From Polyrhizophydium stewartii (taxonomy: Eukaryota > Chytridiomycota > Chytridiomycetes > Rhizophydiales): a stretch of 37,931 nt of DNA. The stretch covers positions 1 to 37,931 of the forward strand of contig JADGIZ010000036.1 of NCBI GenBank assembly GCA_027604665.1, in the 5' to 3' direction. Made by a program: the position numbers and the translations under genes. The notes below the pieces were generated by a model that searched no databases, was not told the origin of the DNA, and was given only the letters and a program-made list of their open reading frames with translations. Position 1 is the first letter of the stretch, and each line of letters begins with the position of its first letter. This document shows positions 1-11,808 of this stretch, piece by piece.

Positions 1-15
1 GGGGGGGGGGCTCAC

Positions 16-265
16 CCGCACGAACGACACCGCCGGATAATTTCGCGACAGCTCGTCGAAGACGTCGTTCATGTCCCGACTGGGCTGGTGCCATTCGGCC
101 CAGAAGGCAACGACCGAGACGGGCTGAGCGTGCTCGAGCGAGGCAAAGTGCTCCTCCGACGTGACGTCTGGGCTCCGGGGCGGGGGAGGGGGGTCAGCAC
201 GAGGCGCGGCGCGGGCGGCGTGCTCGGCCGATGGTCGCACCGTTGACGTTGTGCTTTGATGCCAT
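16..265 (-). CDS. Monothiol glutaredoxin Grx3/Grx4 (PICOT) type, N-terminal part, runs off left edge
   Basis: Two exons are visible on the minus strand: 241-265 (start codon at 265) and 16-167, joined across a 73-nt GT-AG intron in phase 1. A further donor (GTGAG) at 15-11 shows the gene continues beyond the left edge. The spliced protein begins MASKHNVNDVTSEEHF and has a thioredoxin-like core with FWAEWHQPSRDMNDVF followed by PAVSFVR, the pattern of the N-terminal thioredoxin domain of cytosolic Grx3/4-type glutaredoxins, which handle Fe-S clusters and iron signalling. The usual thioredoxin-site cysteine position holds serine (W-H-Q-P-S), so this domain is probably not a disulfide reductase. 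The glutaredoxin domain with its CGFS motif is not in the window, so a plain thioredoxin-like protein cannot be excluded. Confidence 0.72.
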
Positions 266-618
266 GGGGCCAAGTGCTCGTTTCGCCCCATGGATCGGAG
301 GCATGCCCGCTTCCGGACCAGCGCATCTCCGCGCAGCTTGCACCGGACGGCGTCCACCGGCTGCCATGATCCCGTTGGTGCTGAAGCAGCGGGTGAGCTC
401 GCAACCAGGCGCTGGGCGAGATCGGCGATCTGTCGCTCTCGGCCGCAACCATACTCGATCAAGCAAGCCGAGTCTGACGGGTTACAGCGTAGCGGCAGTC
501 TGTTGTTGCTCTGTCCGCAGTCGGCAAGGCCGACCCGCCGAACACCCAGCCCGCGCGCAAGGCGGGGCCGCCAACACCGGTGCTCTCTGGCGAAATTCAC
601 ACTTTGATCCAAGCAGAC
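266..618. other. Intergenic region between divergent Grx3-like and RPN12 genes
   Basis: This 353-bp stretch separates the start codons of two divergent genes and should carry both promoters and 5' UTRs. I see no convincing coding exon, RNA gene or clear regulatory box in it. Confidence 0.5.
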
Positions 619-2003
619 ATGGCCCTTGCGCAAGGTCGGCGCGCCGCCCCTGTCCCCTGCGCAGCGCCGCGGCCTGCTGACGACCCCCCGCCGAACGTGT
701 GCGTGCCGCCGCCAACAGCCCAGGCTGGCCTCGAGGCGCTCAAAAAGGACCTGGCCGTCCCGCAGCCGGACCTCGCCAAGGCCGGACAGACCCTCGCCAA
801 GCTCAAGGTGCGCGGCGTGCCCACGTCGATCTTGGCGCCAATCTTGGGCTGCTGACCCGCGACGGCGGCCTGCCCACCCTGGCCTGCGTGCCGGCCCGGC
901 GTGCGTGTGTGCGCGCGGCCGCCGCTCTCAGGTGCTCCTCACGCAGATGTCGTTCCTGCTGCCCGTGGGCTCTGCAAGCCCGGACCCGAAGGAGCTGCTT
1001 CTTGCCCGTGAGTGTTGCAACGCACCCTGGCCCGCTCCGGCCACGTCCGGCCTTGTGGCCCGCGGCGGCATCTGGGGCGTGCCCGAGACTCCGGGACGCC
1101 GACACACGAACATTGGGTGTTTGTATGCTGCGCCGGATCCGCTGCGCGCTGACACGGCGGCATCGCCGACTGCGCCGCAGGCGAGATCCTCGAGATTGGC
1201 GCACTCTGGAGCATCCGCACGCACGACATCCCGTCGTTCGAGCGCTACTTTGCGCAGCTCAAGACATACTACCACGACTATGCGTGCGTTCACGCCGCTT
1301 GTGCTGCGGCTGCGTATGACGCTCTGACAATCTCGTGTGACCGCAGCACCTTCATTCCGGAGTCGCCGCGCTTGTACATGCTGATTGGCCTCAACCTGCT
1401 GCGCCTTCTCGCGCAGAACCGCATTGCCGAATTCCACACGGAGCTCGAGACGATCGACCATTCGCAGCTCAACGTCAATGTGTACATCAAGCATCCCATC
1501 CAGATTGAGCAGTGTCTGATGGAAGGCTCTTACAACAAGGTCTGGAACTCGCGCGCCAACGTCCCTGCCGAGGAGTGCCTCTTCTTCATCGACATCTTGA
1601 TGGGAACAATCAGGTGCGTGCGCTGTGCTTCGTGATATGGCCGGCACGGCGACCGCGCGTGCTGCTAAGTCGCACTTGCTCGCAGGCACGAGATCGCCGA
1701 GTGCAGCGAGAAGGCGTACACGGCGCTGCCGATCGCAGACGCAATCACGCTCCTATACTTCAAGACGGCCGATGAGTGCATCGCATTTGCAAAGGAGGTA
1801 AGAGGCGATACACAGGCTTTCCCGAATCGTCTGCGTGGCCGCCGCCGAGGCTGACTCTTGCCCGCCAGCGCGGATGGAACGTCAACCTGGCCGAGAAGAA
1901 GATCTACTTTGTTACACAGAGCAGCACAGACAACGAGATCCCTGCGACTGTCATGATTCGCCAGACGCTGTCGTACGCACAGGAGCTCGAGCAGATTGTG
2001 TGA
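619..2003 (+). CDS. RPN12: 26S proteasome regulatory subunit RPN12 (PSMD8)
   Basis: Seven exons: 619-634, 719-807, 947-1007, 1181-1283, 1347-1613, 1686-1797, 1869-2003, giving 260 residues, close to the usual length. All phases close. Recognisable family blocks include [73 protein letters not shown] and the C-terminal [11 protein letters not shown]. Rpn12 is a PCI-domain subunit of the 19S lid and joins last in lid assembly through its C-terminal helix. The 16-nt first exon (MALAQ) is the least certain part: its donor GTCGGC is weak and the same frame stays open without splicing, but the retained stretch would be Pro/Arg-rich and intron-like. It is divergent from the Grx3-like gene and unrelated to it in function. 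Confidence 0.95.
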
Positions 2004-2157
2004 TTGGCGCTCAATCCGGGCCGACGATGCCGCATGCGGAGCGCTGCGCTGGAATGCCCAGGCGTGCAGCGCTGCTCGCAACCCGGCTGGACAATGAATC
2101 AGCCGACAGCGTGTGCAGTCAACCGTCCACACAGTGTTTAATATGGTGCTGAGTGAG

Positions 2158-3453
2158 CTATGGTTGTGCCGAGGATCCAAGCGACATGCTTATGCTTGTT
2201 GTCGAGCTCGAGTTGCTCGTCATTTGCGAGACGACTCGCGAGCGCGAACCTGTAACATTCGACTGGCTGAATCGCTGGCGGGACGAGTTGGAGCGCGTCG
2301 TTGGCGTGCTCGTCTTGCGCTGGATCTTGTCGTCCATTCTCTGCACGACCGACTCGAGGTACTTTGAGCGCTGGCCGGGAGTCGTTGCATATGGGTTGGG
2401 GTTGTGCTTGGCCAGAAGCTGCGTCGCAGCGCAGATCAGCCACGCCGCGGCTTGTTCATCGCTTTGAGGCACCCGTACTCACATATGCGATGATGCCAAT
2501 CGGATCCGTCACCTCCTCGCCCTTTTTGACGCTCTGGAGGACCTGCTCGATGGCGGGCAGCAGCACAGGAAACACGGCGCGCTCGATGTAGCTTGGGGCT
2601 TCCTCGTCCACGAATGGATTTGCAACTGGCGTGCGGGCACTCTGCGGCCGGCGAGGTGTTGTCGACGACTGCCGCCAAGAGAAGCTTGGCGGCTGTTCAA
2701 TGTCTCCGAGCGCGACCGGACGCCCGCCTGTGGCACTCTCGATAGAGCTACTCGAGATGCTCAGATCCGCGGCGTCGATGTCCTGGCTTTCGCTGCCCCT
2801 GCTCCCTCGCTCTCTGTCCGCATCGCTTCGGCCGCTCCGTTGCATATCGCCATGGTCGTCGTCGCGGTCGGCACTGGTGCGATGGCCGATACCTCGACTT
2901 GTTGGGCGGGCTGCGTCCCCGCGTGATGGCGTGCGCGGGTGCGCACCTGCCCTGGACTGCGATAATGTGGGGTTGGCAGCGGCATGCTGGGAACGATGCG
3001 TCGACTCGCGCGCCGAGCCGCTGCGCGGCGTTGCGCGGGCCGAGTCGCCCTCGGAGCCGCCATCGTGCCGGCGCTGTCGTGCCGACGATGCTCGTGACTT
3101 GGACGGCGAGCCCGAAGACGGGCGGGCAGGCGATGCAGCTCGGTGCGGGCTACTCGAAGGCGAGTTGATGTTGCGGCTCTTGGGAATCGGCCCGCCCAAG
3201 GACTCGTCCATGAATCCGGCTGGTGTTTGTTGTATGGCGCGCAGAATGGCAGCGACCGGCTGGCCGACATCAGCAAGGACCACGGCGGAAGAGCGTGTTG
3301 GGCATGTGGCAGATGCCGTCGGCTCAACGCACCAATAAGCTCCTCATCCGAGTCGCTGCCGTCACCATCCAGCGTCGAGCGACGCCCGCGTGCGGACATT
3401 GCGAGTCGGGCAAGATTGGGCTGCTGGTTTGGACTTGACCTGAGTCGCGCCAT
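2158..3453 (-). CDS. DPY30-motif (RIIa-like) protein, probable ciliary/flagellar scaffold component
   Basis: Three exons on the minus strand: 3333-3453, 2483-3219, 2158-2418, giving 372 residues; phases 1 and 0 close exactly. The N-terminus is polar, and the middle (about residues 45-240) is Ser/Arg/Pro-rich and probably disordered. Around residues 249-295 lies a compact conserved segment, YIERAVFPVLLPAIEQVL, then DPIGIIAYLLAKHNPN. This is the form of a DPY30/RII-like dimerisation motif, and is also reminiscent of IQCK. The second intron splits this motif, and splicing restores AYLLAKHNPN. The tail is Ser/Thr-rich. Many proteins with this motif sit in axonemal radial spokes or bind AKAP-type helices; some act in COMPASS. 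A flagellar role is an inference, supported by CFAP97 and LRRC45 elsewhere in the window. It starts 85 bp from the divergent pseudokinase gene. Confidence 0.75.
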
Positions 3454-3538
3454 CGCCAGATCGTCCAAACCGCCCCCACGCGCATCAGGGCAAGAGACAG
3501 CTCACAAGCAGCCAAGGGAGCGAGCGAGATCATCGGTC

Positions 3539-5183
3539 ATGACAAGCACGACGGACACAGACGAGGACTCGCCAAAGCGCCAGGCGTCTCGAGGCGGTGC
3601 GCAGCAAGGCGCTGCAAGCGCAGGCGACAGAACGCGCCATCAGCGCGAGGGATCGACCGCGTCGACGCTGGTGAGCGGCTCGCGCGTCTGGGCCCTGCGC
3701 GGCTGCCCTCGAGGCATGCATGGATCGAGTGGAACCACCGTCCCAAGATTCCTTGCTTCTCGCCGCTCCGGCGCTGTGCGATCCAGTCGGCCGTTTCCGC
3801 GCGATCACTGTGCTCTCCTGGCGCTGCGTAGGCTGGCCTTGACGAGAAGCTGACTGCGCTGCGCGTTGGCGCTGGTCTGAAAGTCGTTTTTCTCTGGGTC
3901 CGCCAAAAAGAGCCTCTCGGATGTGCGATTCACGAAAGACATTGGCGATTACAAGCTGATCGAGGACATTGGTGGGTGCGCGCTCGAGTGAGGGCCGAAC
4001 ACCACATCCCCTGACGACCTGCTCGTTCAGGTGGCGTCAACGATGTGTCATACTTGTATTTGGCAAAGCACCTCCCAACGGGCGAGACAGTCGGACTCAA
4101 GTACACAGACTTGACGCTCTCGCCAGACTTTGAGTTTGTCGAAGAGCTGATTGTGGGTGGCTCGCTGCGATTCAAGGCCCTGAGCATAAGGGCTCATGTT
4201 GCCGTTGGCAGCGCGGTGTCAGCAACACCCGAATGTGCAAGCACCCCAGCATTCTTCCATACTACCTGACCTTTGTCGAGAACGAGCGCCTGTGGTCGGT
4301 GACGTGCCCGATCCGGCCGGGCACATGCAGCGGCATTCTCAAGAACCACTTTCCCAGCGGCTTCAGCGAAGTGATTGTCGCAACGATTTTGAAGGAGGTT
4401 CTGCGCGCAGTGCAGTACATGCATCAGAACTTTACGATCCACAAGTGCGCAAAGCTGGGTGGCTCCAATTTGGTTTGGTGGTGTGCTGACCTTAGACCAG
4501 CGACATCCGGGCAAACAACATCGTCATCGACCAGCACGGTGACGTCCGTCTGACAGGACTGCGCCAGATGGCGCATCTGTCGCAGAACGGTGAATACGTC
4601 AAATCGGTATTCTCGCTTGTTGGGGACAACATCGAGTGGGCGGCACCAGAGGTTATTACACAAAACTCAAACTACGACGAGCTTGCGGACGTGTACTCGA
4701 TCGGCATCACGGCAATGGAGCTGGCGTACAACCGCACGCCGTTTGATGGATGGCCGGCGCTCAAGGTCCGTGCCACGGCGTCCTGTTTCGGTGCGGCGCG
4801 TATGTTGTGATAACGTGCTCGTGGACAATGCTTCTGCGCAGGTGCTTCTCTGCAAGCAGGAGTATGATTGTCCGTCGATCAAGTCCGACAAGCAGATGTC
4901 GAAAAACTTTCACCGCTTCATCCAGGCGTGTCTGTCGCGAGAGCCCGCCTCGCGGCCGACCGTGAGCCAGCTGCTCGAGTTTCCGTTTCTCAAGCAGGCG
5001 CGCGGCACCAGCTATCTTGAGTCGCATGTTGTGCGCCGCACGCGCGAGACGCCAGGCAGCCCAGACAAGATCGAGATTCCAAAGGCGGTGCGCGACGGCG
5101 CGTCGAGTGGGCCGAGCAGCCCGATCCCAGCGGAGGACCCGCGCGAGCAGTCGAACCAGCGCGAAGCCGGGCTCTCAAAGTGA
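3539..5183 (+). CDS. STRAD-like STE20-family pseudokinase
   Basis: Six exons: 3539-3670, 3911-3971, 4031-4152, 4212-4444, 4501-4765, 4842-5183, giving 384 residues with all phases closing. After a polar N-terminus, the kinase fold runs from about residue 55 to 330. The ATP-lysine position is kept in TVGLKYTDL (K88). The glycine loop is degenerate (DIGGVNDVSYLYLA). The HRD motif reads HND (near 182-184), and the DFG aspartate is lost: the stretch is VRLTGLRQ. APE is kept in WAAPEVI, followed by DELADVYSIGITAMELAY. The GLR replacement of DFG and the wording around it match STRAD, the pseudokinase that activates LKB1 with MO25. A Ser/Pro-rich tail follows. Catalysis is unlikely; a scaffold role is inferred. 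A different degenerate STE20/GCK-type kinase remains possible. Confidence 0.82.
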
Positions 5184-5610
5184 GGCGGCAAAGCAAGAAT
5201 GAAGCCCACAAAGGCCTTTTCATTCACGGGCGAGGCGGCCACACATGCAGACTGAGCAGACGCACATCACACAAGACAGGCGAGTGTCACAAGGCCTACT
5301 ATCAAACTCCGACCATGGGTCCGGTGCGGTGTTAGCGAAATCTTGTGTTGCTCTTCCACGAGTGCCTTTGCGGATGACGGCATGGAGCGCCGCCACCCCG
5401 GTTCATAGGGCAATGTGGGGCCGAAAGGCACAAGTTATGCGCAATCGGGGACGATCGAGGACGTCGGCGCGCAGTCAGGCGTGCAGTATACAGTCACAGG
5501 TGCATTTGGGATCTAGACAGAGTCGGATTATGGAAAAGGCAGGGAGTCAGGGGGGGTCTCGCGATGGGCGAGGCGCAGCGAGGCCGGCGCAGCGAGGCGG
5601 CGGGGATAAG
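5184..5610. other. Convergent 3' intergenic region, no feature seen
   Basis: These 427 bp lie between the stop codons of the pseudokinase and NIP7 genes. They should hold both 3' UTRs. Open frames here lack any recognisable protein and look like chance ORFs. Confidence 0.5.
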
Positions 5611-6507
5611 TTAGAAAAGCGTGTCCTCGTCACGGAGGTATTCGCCGACGTCGGTTTGGTGGAACACACAAATGGCGGTCGGGTCGAGCTTGCGGCAGTC
5701 AGCGGTTGACTTGGCTGTGACGCCAAAGCCGAGAGGCACGTCGCCCATTGTGTAGATGATGACACCCTGGTGCTCGGGCGTGTCCTCGGTGATGCGGCCG
5801 AGATGTGCCTTGAGAACGTGGTTTCCGTACAAGTACGACATCTCGCCGTTGGGCTTGATCCAGACCTTGTACTGCATGTACGCATGGCGGGTGAGCGAGC
5901 CAGCAGGCGCGAGATATGGTGCGGTGCGGTGCAAGGCAGGATCAACGAGTCAGCCGCGGCTTGGTTGGCATGTGGGGGCAGGCGGACGCACCTTTGCGAA
6001 CTGGGCCAGGTAGTCGAGGGCCGTGATGTGCAGACGGAACTTGCCGGTCTTGGTGAACTTGCCAAAGCACACGCCGAGCGACAACATCTGGTCGCGGCTG
6101 ACCGATGTTGCCTTTTTCATGATGGCCTCGCTGACATAGTAGACACGGTCCTTTTGCATGCGGAAGCAGTACGGCTCGTCGGGCCGGTCAATGAGATGGG
6201 CGATGTTGCGGCCAATGCTGCGCACGCAGGCAAAGGTGGCGGAGATGGCGAGCGAGGCAGATCAGCAGGCCGCGGACGGCTGACGAGGAGCAGCCGAAGC
6301 GGTCTCACTATTTGGCCAGCTTCTCGAAAAACGTCTGCAGGCCGACGGGAGCGGCGGCGGATCGTCGAGTCGCGGGAGGGGCGAGCGGGGCAGCCACGGC
6401 GGTCAGACCAGGCTTCAGCGCCGCGCGTGCGCGCGCGCGGTTGCGGCCAGCACGCCAGACGGCGCCGACCTGCCTACCTTTGTCTCCTCCTCCGTGAGCG
6501 GACGCAT
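5611..6507 (-). CDS. NIP7: 60S ribosome biogenesis protein NIP7
   Basis: Four exons on the minus strand: 6478-6507, 6309-6334, 5992-6217, 5611-5871, giving exactly 180 residues, the usual length of the family. The protein starts [10 protein letters not shown], then [60 protein letters not shown], and ends YLRDEDTLF. Nip7 has an N-terminal alpha/beta domain and a C-terminal PUA RNA-binding domain (about residues 95-175), and acts in the nucleolus in pre-rRNA processing and 60S assembly. Intron phases 0, 2 and 0 close. The gene is divergent from the L27a ribosomal protein gene with only about 155 bp between start codons, which suggests a shared promoter for ribosome-production genes. Confidence 0.97.
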
Positions 6508-6596
6508 CTTTGCTTTGGACAAAAAGAAAAACGCCCCGGCTGGCGGCAAAGACCCATGGCGAAAAACATCCTCAGGGAGAGTCGGCTCGCGCGCTG

Positions 6597-6601
6597 ATTG
6601 G
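6597..6601. promoter_or_regulatory. CCAAT box (inverted, ATTGG) in the NIP7/L27a bidirectional promoter
   Basis: The pentamer ATTGG within CTGATTGGCTG lies 90 bp upstream of the NIP7 start and about 60 bp upstream of the proposed L27a start. It fits the binding core of the heterotrimeric CCAAT factor (Hap2/3/5, NF-Y). A five-base match can occur by chance; its place between two ribosome-production genes is the support. Confidence 0.35.
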
Positions 6602-6662
6602 CTGGGACGCGGCATGTTGCGGGCCTCGATTTTGATCCCATTTCTTGCCACAGAAATCAAAA

Positions 6663-7618
6663 ATGGTGTGTGCGGCGACACTGGCGGCGGCCCTCGCCCG
6701 CACAGCGACACGGCGCGGGCGGCCGCGCATGCCTGCCCGCCGGCCGACGTACGCGCGCGCGCTCGGACGCCGCGTCGCACGCATGCACCAACGCATCCGT
6801 CCATCCGTCCGTCCGCGCATTCGTCCGTGCACGTCGCGAGCTCGGCGGCGGCGGATGGATGGATGGATGGATGGTCGGATGGGCCGTCCTTGATGAACTG
6901 GCGGTCGGCGCGGTCTGGCGCCACGTTGCCCTGCGCACCTGGTGCACGACGCCTCCGCACAGCACCGCTCGACCGAGCGATGCCTGCCCGGCTCGGTGCC
7001 TCGCCCGACCCGCCGAGAGCCCGGCTGCGCCTGCGCTGCGGTCTGCGTGTCCCGCAAAGCCTCTGCTTGCTTGCCCGTCGCTGACTCGAACCGCTCGCCT
7101 GCCGTGGCCGACAGCCCACCCGTTTCTCGCACAACAGGAAGAAGCGCGGCCGTGAGTCTGAGAAGCCACACCCGCGACCGCGCTCTGTTCCGTGCTGACG
7201 CAGCCATGCAGACGTCTCGGCCGGTCACGGTCGTGTTGGCAAGCACAGGAAGCACCCGGGTGGTCGTGGTCTTGCCGGTGGCCAGCACCACCACAGGATC
7301 AACATGGACATGTTCCACCCCGGCTACTTCGGCAAGGTCGGCATGCGCCACTTCCACCTGACCCGCAACCAGTACTTCAACTCGACGATCAACGTCGACA
7401 AGATCTGGACCCTCGTCTCGGAGGAGGCCCGCCTCAAGGCCGCCGCCTCGCCCAAGGGCGCCGTCCCCGTCATTGACACGCTCGCCCACGGCTTCACCAA
7501 GGTCCTTGGCAAGGGCCGTCTCCCCGAGATCCCCCTCATTGTCAAGGCCCGCTTCGTCAGCAAGCAGGCCGAGGAGAAGATTGTTGCTGCAGGTGGCAAG
7601 GTCGAGCTTGTTGCATAA
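6663..7618 (+). CDS. 60S ribosomal protein L27a/uL15 (L28 in yeast)
   Basis: Exon 2 (7115-7151) and exon 3 (7212-7618) encode [20 protein letters not shown], then [47 protein letters not shown], and the end RAAGG-type [10 protein letters not shown]. This is uL15, a globular-plus-extension protein of the large subunit. The frame opens directly on the second residue after a clear acceptor (GGCCGACAG), so the start methionine must come from an upstream exon. The best candidate is ATG at 6663-6665 (AATCAAAAATG) directly followed by the donor GTGTGT, making a 3-nt coding part and a 449-nt first intron. With it the protein is 148 residues, the same as in animals. The first exon is inferred; the rest is secure. 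Codons are strongly C-ending, as expected for high expression. Confidence 0.95.
6853..6874 (+). repeat. GGAT tetranucleotide repeat (5 units)
   Basis: Five tandem GGAT units, followed by GG, lie in the proposed first intron of the L27a gene. About 40 bp upstream (6794-6815) is a run of ATCC/GTCC units, which is nearly complementary. Confidence 0.8.
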
Positions 7619-7713
7619 ACTGCATCCTGTAGCGAAGTCGGCATTCAACCGAGCGCAGTTCATTAGGATGTGATTCCATGCTGTTTATGGTCCCCGCGTG
7701 CGCGCCGTGGGGC

Positions 7714-8956
7714 CTAGTTGGCGGCGATGGCGCTGGCCTCGGTGCCGCCAGCGGCCGGCGGCTGCTCAATGGCGATCTTGGACGCAGACTTGCCGATCTC
7801 GGGCAGCGGCACCGACGAGCGCGGTTCGCGCTCGGATGCCTGCTTGTCAATGTCGGCCACGGGCGTCTTGGGCTTGGCGCCGCCGCGATGCCGCCTGCCC
7901 GTTTGCTGTCCCTCGGACGCGTGGTCGTGCGACGCTTGCGCGGGCTGCACAACGGGCGGCATGAACACGGCCCGCAGCTCGTCCAGCTTCTCCTGGTTGT
8001 GCGGCCGCATCTTGCGACGGCCGTCGGGCCCGCTGTGCTGCTTGGCCGTCTTTCGCAGCTCGATGAAGCGCTGCGGGTACGACGAGATGTTTTGCAGATA
8101 CGTCAGATTGCGCATGCGCTCGTCGATCCACTTGAGATGGTCGTAGTGCGGCGGCTTTGCCTCGAGGCGCAGCAGCAGAGCCTGCGAAACAGGAGCGGCT
8201 CAGCTTCAGGCGACTCGGTCGAGGCGAGGCTTTGCAAAGGCTGCAGTCGAGCGCGCTCACCCGGTTCTCCGCGCGGATCTTGGTCATCTCGCGTGCCCGA
8301 AAGGCTCCGTTGAGGCTGTGGGCGTAATCGCGGTCGCCGTGGATGTTGGGATCCTTGGCCTCCATTTCCATAATGTGCGACATCTTTTCGAGCAGGATTC
8401 TGTTGTTGCGCTCGATCTGTGCAAGCCGGTCTGCGCGGCAACCTCGTCAGCAGGCAGCGCGCAGCACGCCACCGTGCGCAACCAGACACTGCCGTGCGGG
8501 CCAAGCGAGCCTTGCCGGACCTTCTTCCATCTGCAACTTCTTAAGCTTGACCTGGAGATGCGTGTGTGGCTTTGGCGCGGAATTGTCGATTGTGGGCTTT
8601 GCGGCGAGCAGCTTCTTGAGATGCTGCTGGCGCAGCGTCTGGTCCCACTTCATCGCGAGCAGCTTGTTGCTGCACGGGTGGAATGTTTTGTAGTGCCTGT
8701 ATGAAAAGGGGTCCGGCAGCTTCTTGTTGGGATGCGGCATGTGCGTCGGCGTTGCGTTGGCCGAGTCGGGATCGGGCGGCTCGATCTTGTCGAGCGGGTC
8801 CGGGTACGGCTCGAGCGACGCTGGAGAGTCGCTGGCTGCGTGCGTGTCGGCTGCTGGCGAGAGATCGCCTGCGGCAGAGGCGGCAGTCGCATCCGAAGTC
8901 GCTGCTGCTGCGCCGTCAGCGTCAGGAGCCGCAGCAGACGCAGCTGCGTCGGACAT
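7714..8956 (-). CDS. CFAP97 (Hemingway/KIAA1430) family protein
   Basis: Three exons on the minus strand: 8521-8956, 8261-8430, 7714-8181, giving 357 residues; phases 1 and 0 close. The N-terminal 70 residues are Ala/Asp/Ser/Pro-rich. The conserved domain follows: KWDQTLRQQHLKKLLAAKPT, PKPHTHLQVKLKKLQMEEDR, IERNNRILLEKMSHIM, then MRNLTYLQNISSYPQRFIEL. The pairing of the basic 'KPxxHxxxKxKKxQ' segment with the 'IERxNRxLLxKM' helix is the signature of CFAP97/CFAP97D proteins, which are found in ciliated eukaryotes and support axoneme formation or maintenance. The C-terminal 90 residues are polar and lack a known fold. The start was set at the first ATG (8956); an additional 5' exon is possible. 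The gene converges with the L27a gene (95 bp). Its presence argues for a flagellated life stage. Confidence 0.9.
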
Positions 8957-9238
8957 GGCTGGGCCGAGGAGTGGGCCTGGTGGTGTGGCGGCGATGCGTC
9001 TGTTGGTCGCGGCCGCTGAGGTCCGGATTGAGCTGAGTCGGCGGCTGCGGTGCGACACGCGCTGGTGGCGGAGGCTCTGGCCGACGGCGGGAGTGTGTGC
9101 GCACGGGAAACAAGCCCGCCGCCTCTCGGACCGTGTGTTTTGTCGTGGGCGTGCTCAAGGGCGCGGCCGTGGGTCGGAGATATCCGTGGATGCAAGATAC
9201 AGGGCTCGCATTTATTGCAATGCACATCTGGCGAGGGT

Positions 9239-10143
9239 TCACGCGACGGCGCGCCGCAGCTGCGCAGCCAGATCCAGCTTGGCGCGCTCCGATGGCGACA
9301 GCCGCAGCTCCTCAAAGTCGGGCCGCATCTGCATGAGGCGTGCAATCGACTCCGACATCTCACCGAGCGAGTTCTGAGCAGCCGTGTCAGCAGTCGTGAG
9401 AATCCTGCAACACCCGCTGCCTCACGCACCATCCCATGCTGGGCAAACAGCCTGTCGACCGCAGATCCTCTCGAGGCCATCTCGAGGCGCTGCTGCTGCC
9501 GGAAGCTCAGCACAACCCGCTGGCTGCTCAGCTCGTCGGCATCGCGGTCACGACCCCCAGCCAGAGGCGAGTTTGGCGCAGACGCTGGCGCAGAGCCTGA
9601 AGCCGACCCGCCTTGGATCGGGGCGGACCCCGGGCCAGATCCTGGCCCGCTTGCAGCCGGTGCGGCACCATGGCCACCGCTGCCGCTCGAAGAGTGGCTG
9701 CTGCTCGAGCCAAGGCTTCCCGAACGCCTGTGGTGACTCGCACGGGTCTGCGCCTGAATCGGAGTCGGAGCCTGCGGATGCTGCGACTGCGCGCTGCCAG
9801 GCCTGCTCGGCGGCGCAATCATCGACAGCGGAGGCTGAGACAGCCCGGTGAGGTCCCCCGACATGGACTGGTCCTGGAGCAGCCAGGTCTCGTCCAGCGA
9901 CTCCTGCGCCAGTAGCTCCTGCAGCTTAAGGTGCAGCTCGCGGCGGTGCTTGTGAGGCACGGTCGAGAACCCAGAGTACGGCTGCGACGAGGGATACACA
10001 CACGGCGGCACGCACGACGGGTGTGCCTGCGACTGCGCCTGGACCGCGCTCTGTCCCGACGGCGCCGACGGCGCTGCAGCGCCAGCGTGTCCTGTGCTCT
10101 GCGTGACAAGGAATGCGGGTTGAGGGTTCGTTGTGGCCGCCAT
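9239..10143 (-). CDS. Hypothetical Ser/Gly/Pro-rich protein with a conserved-looking C-terminal helix
   Basis: Two exons on the minus strand, 9430-10143 and 9239-9373, joined in phase 0 by a 56-nt intron (donor GTGCGTGAG), give 282 residues. I do not recognise the family. Visible parts: a polar N-terminus; a likely helix at about residues 68-95 (PHKHRRELHLKLQELLAQ); a low-complexity Pro/Gln/Ser/Gly stretch (about 110-205) with short Ser and Gly-Ser runs; a helix RVVLSFRQQQRLEMASRG; and a C-terminal helical segment, LGEMSESIARLMQMRPDFEE followed by LSPSERAKLDLAAQLRRAV. The ordered ends with a disordered middle suggest a scaffold or adaptor. It lies tandem between CFAP97 and RPN11, so the neighbours tell little. 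The start was chosen as the first ATG of the frame. Confidence 0.6.
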
Positions 10144-10304
10144 GCTCGCCGTCACGTCTCGGATGATGGGCAAAGCCGCACAAGAATGGATCGGTTGGGA
10201 TGCCTCCGGCAGACATAACCGCCCGCCAGGGCCCGGCAAGAAGCAGCGCGGATCTTGCCGCGCAGTGCGGCCATCAACTTTATTCGTCCAACAGTCGGCA
10301 CAGC

Positions 10305-11808
<1,504 letters not shown>

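Noticed and set aside
1..10. Run of ten G at the left edge, as a possible telomere or assembly mark
   Set aside because: It lies in the Grx3-like intron directly after a good donor and has no telomere-type repeat; a simple homopolymer is enough to explain it.
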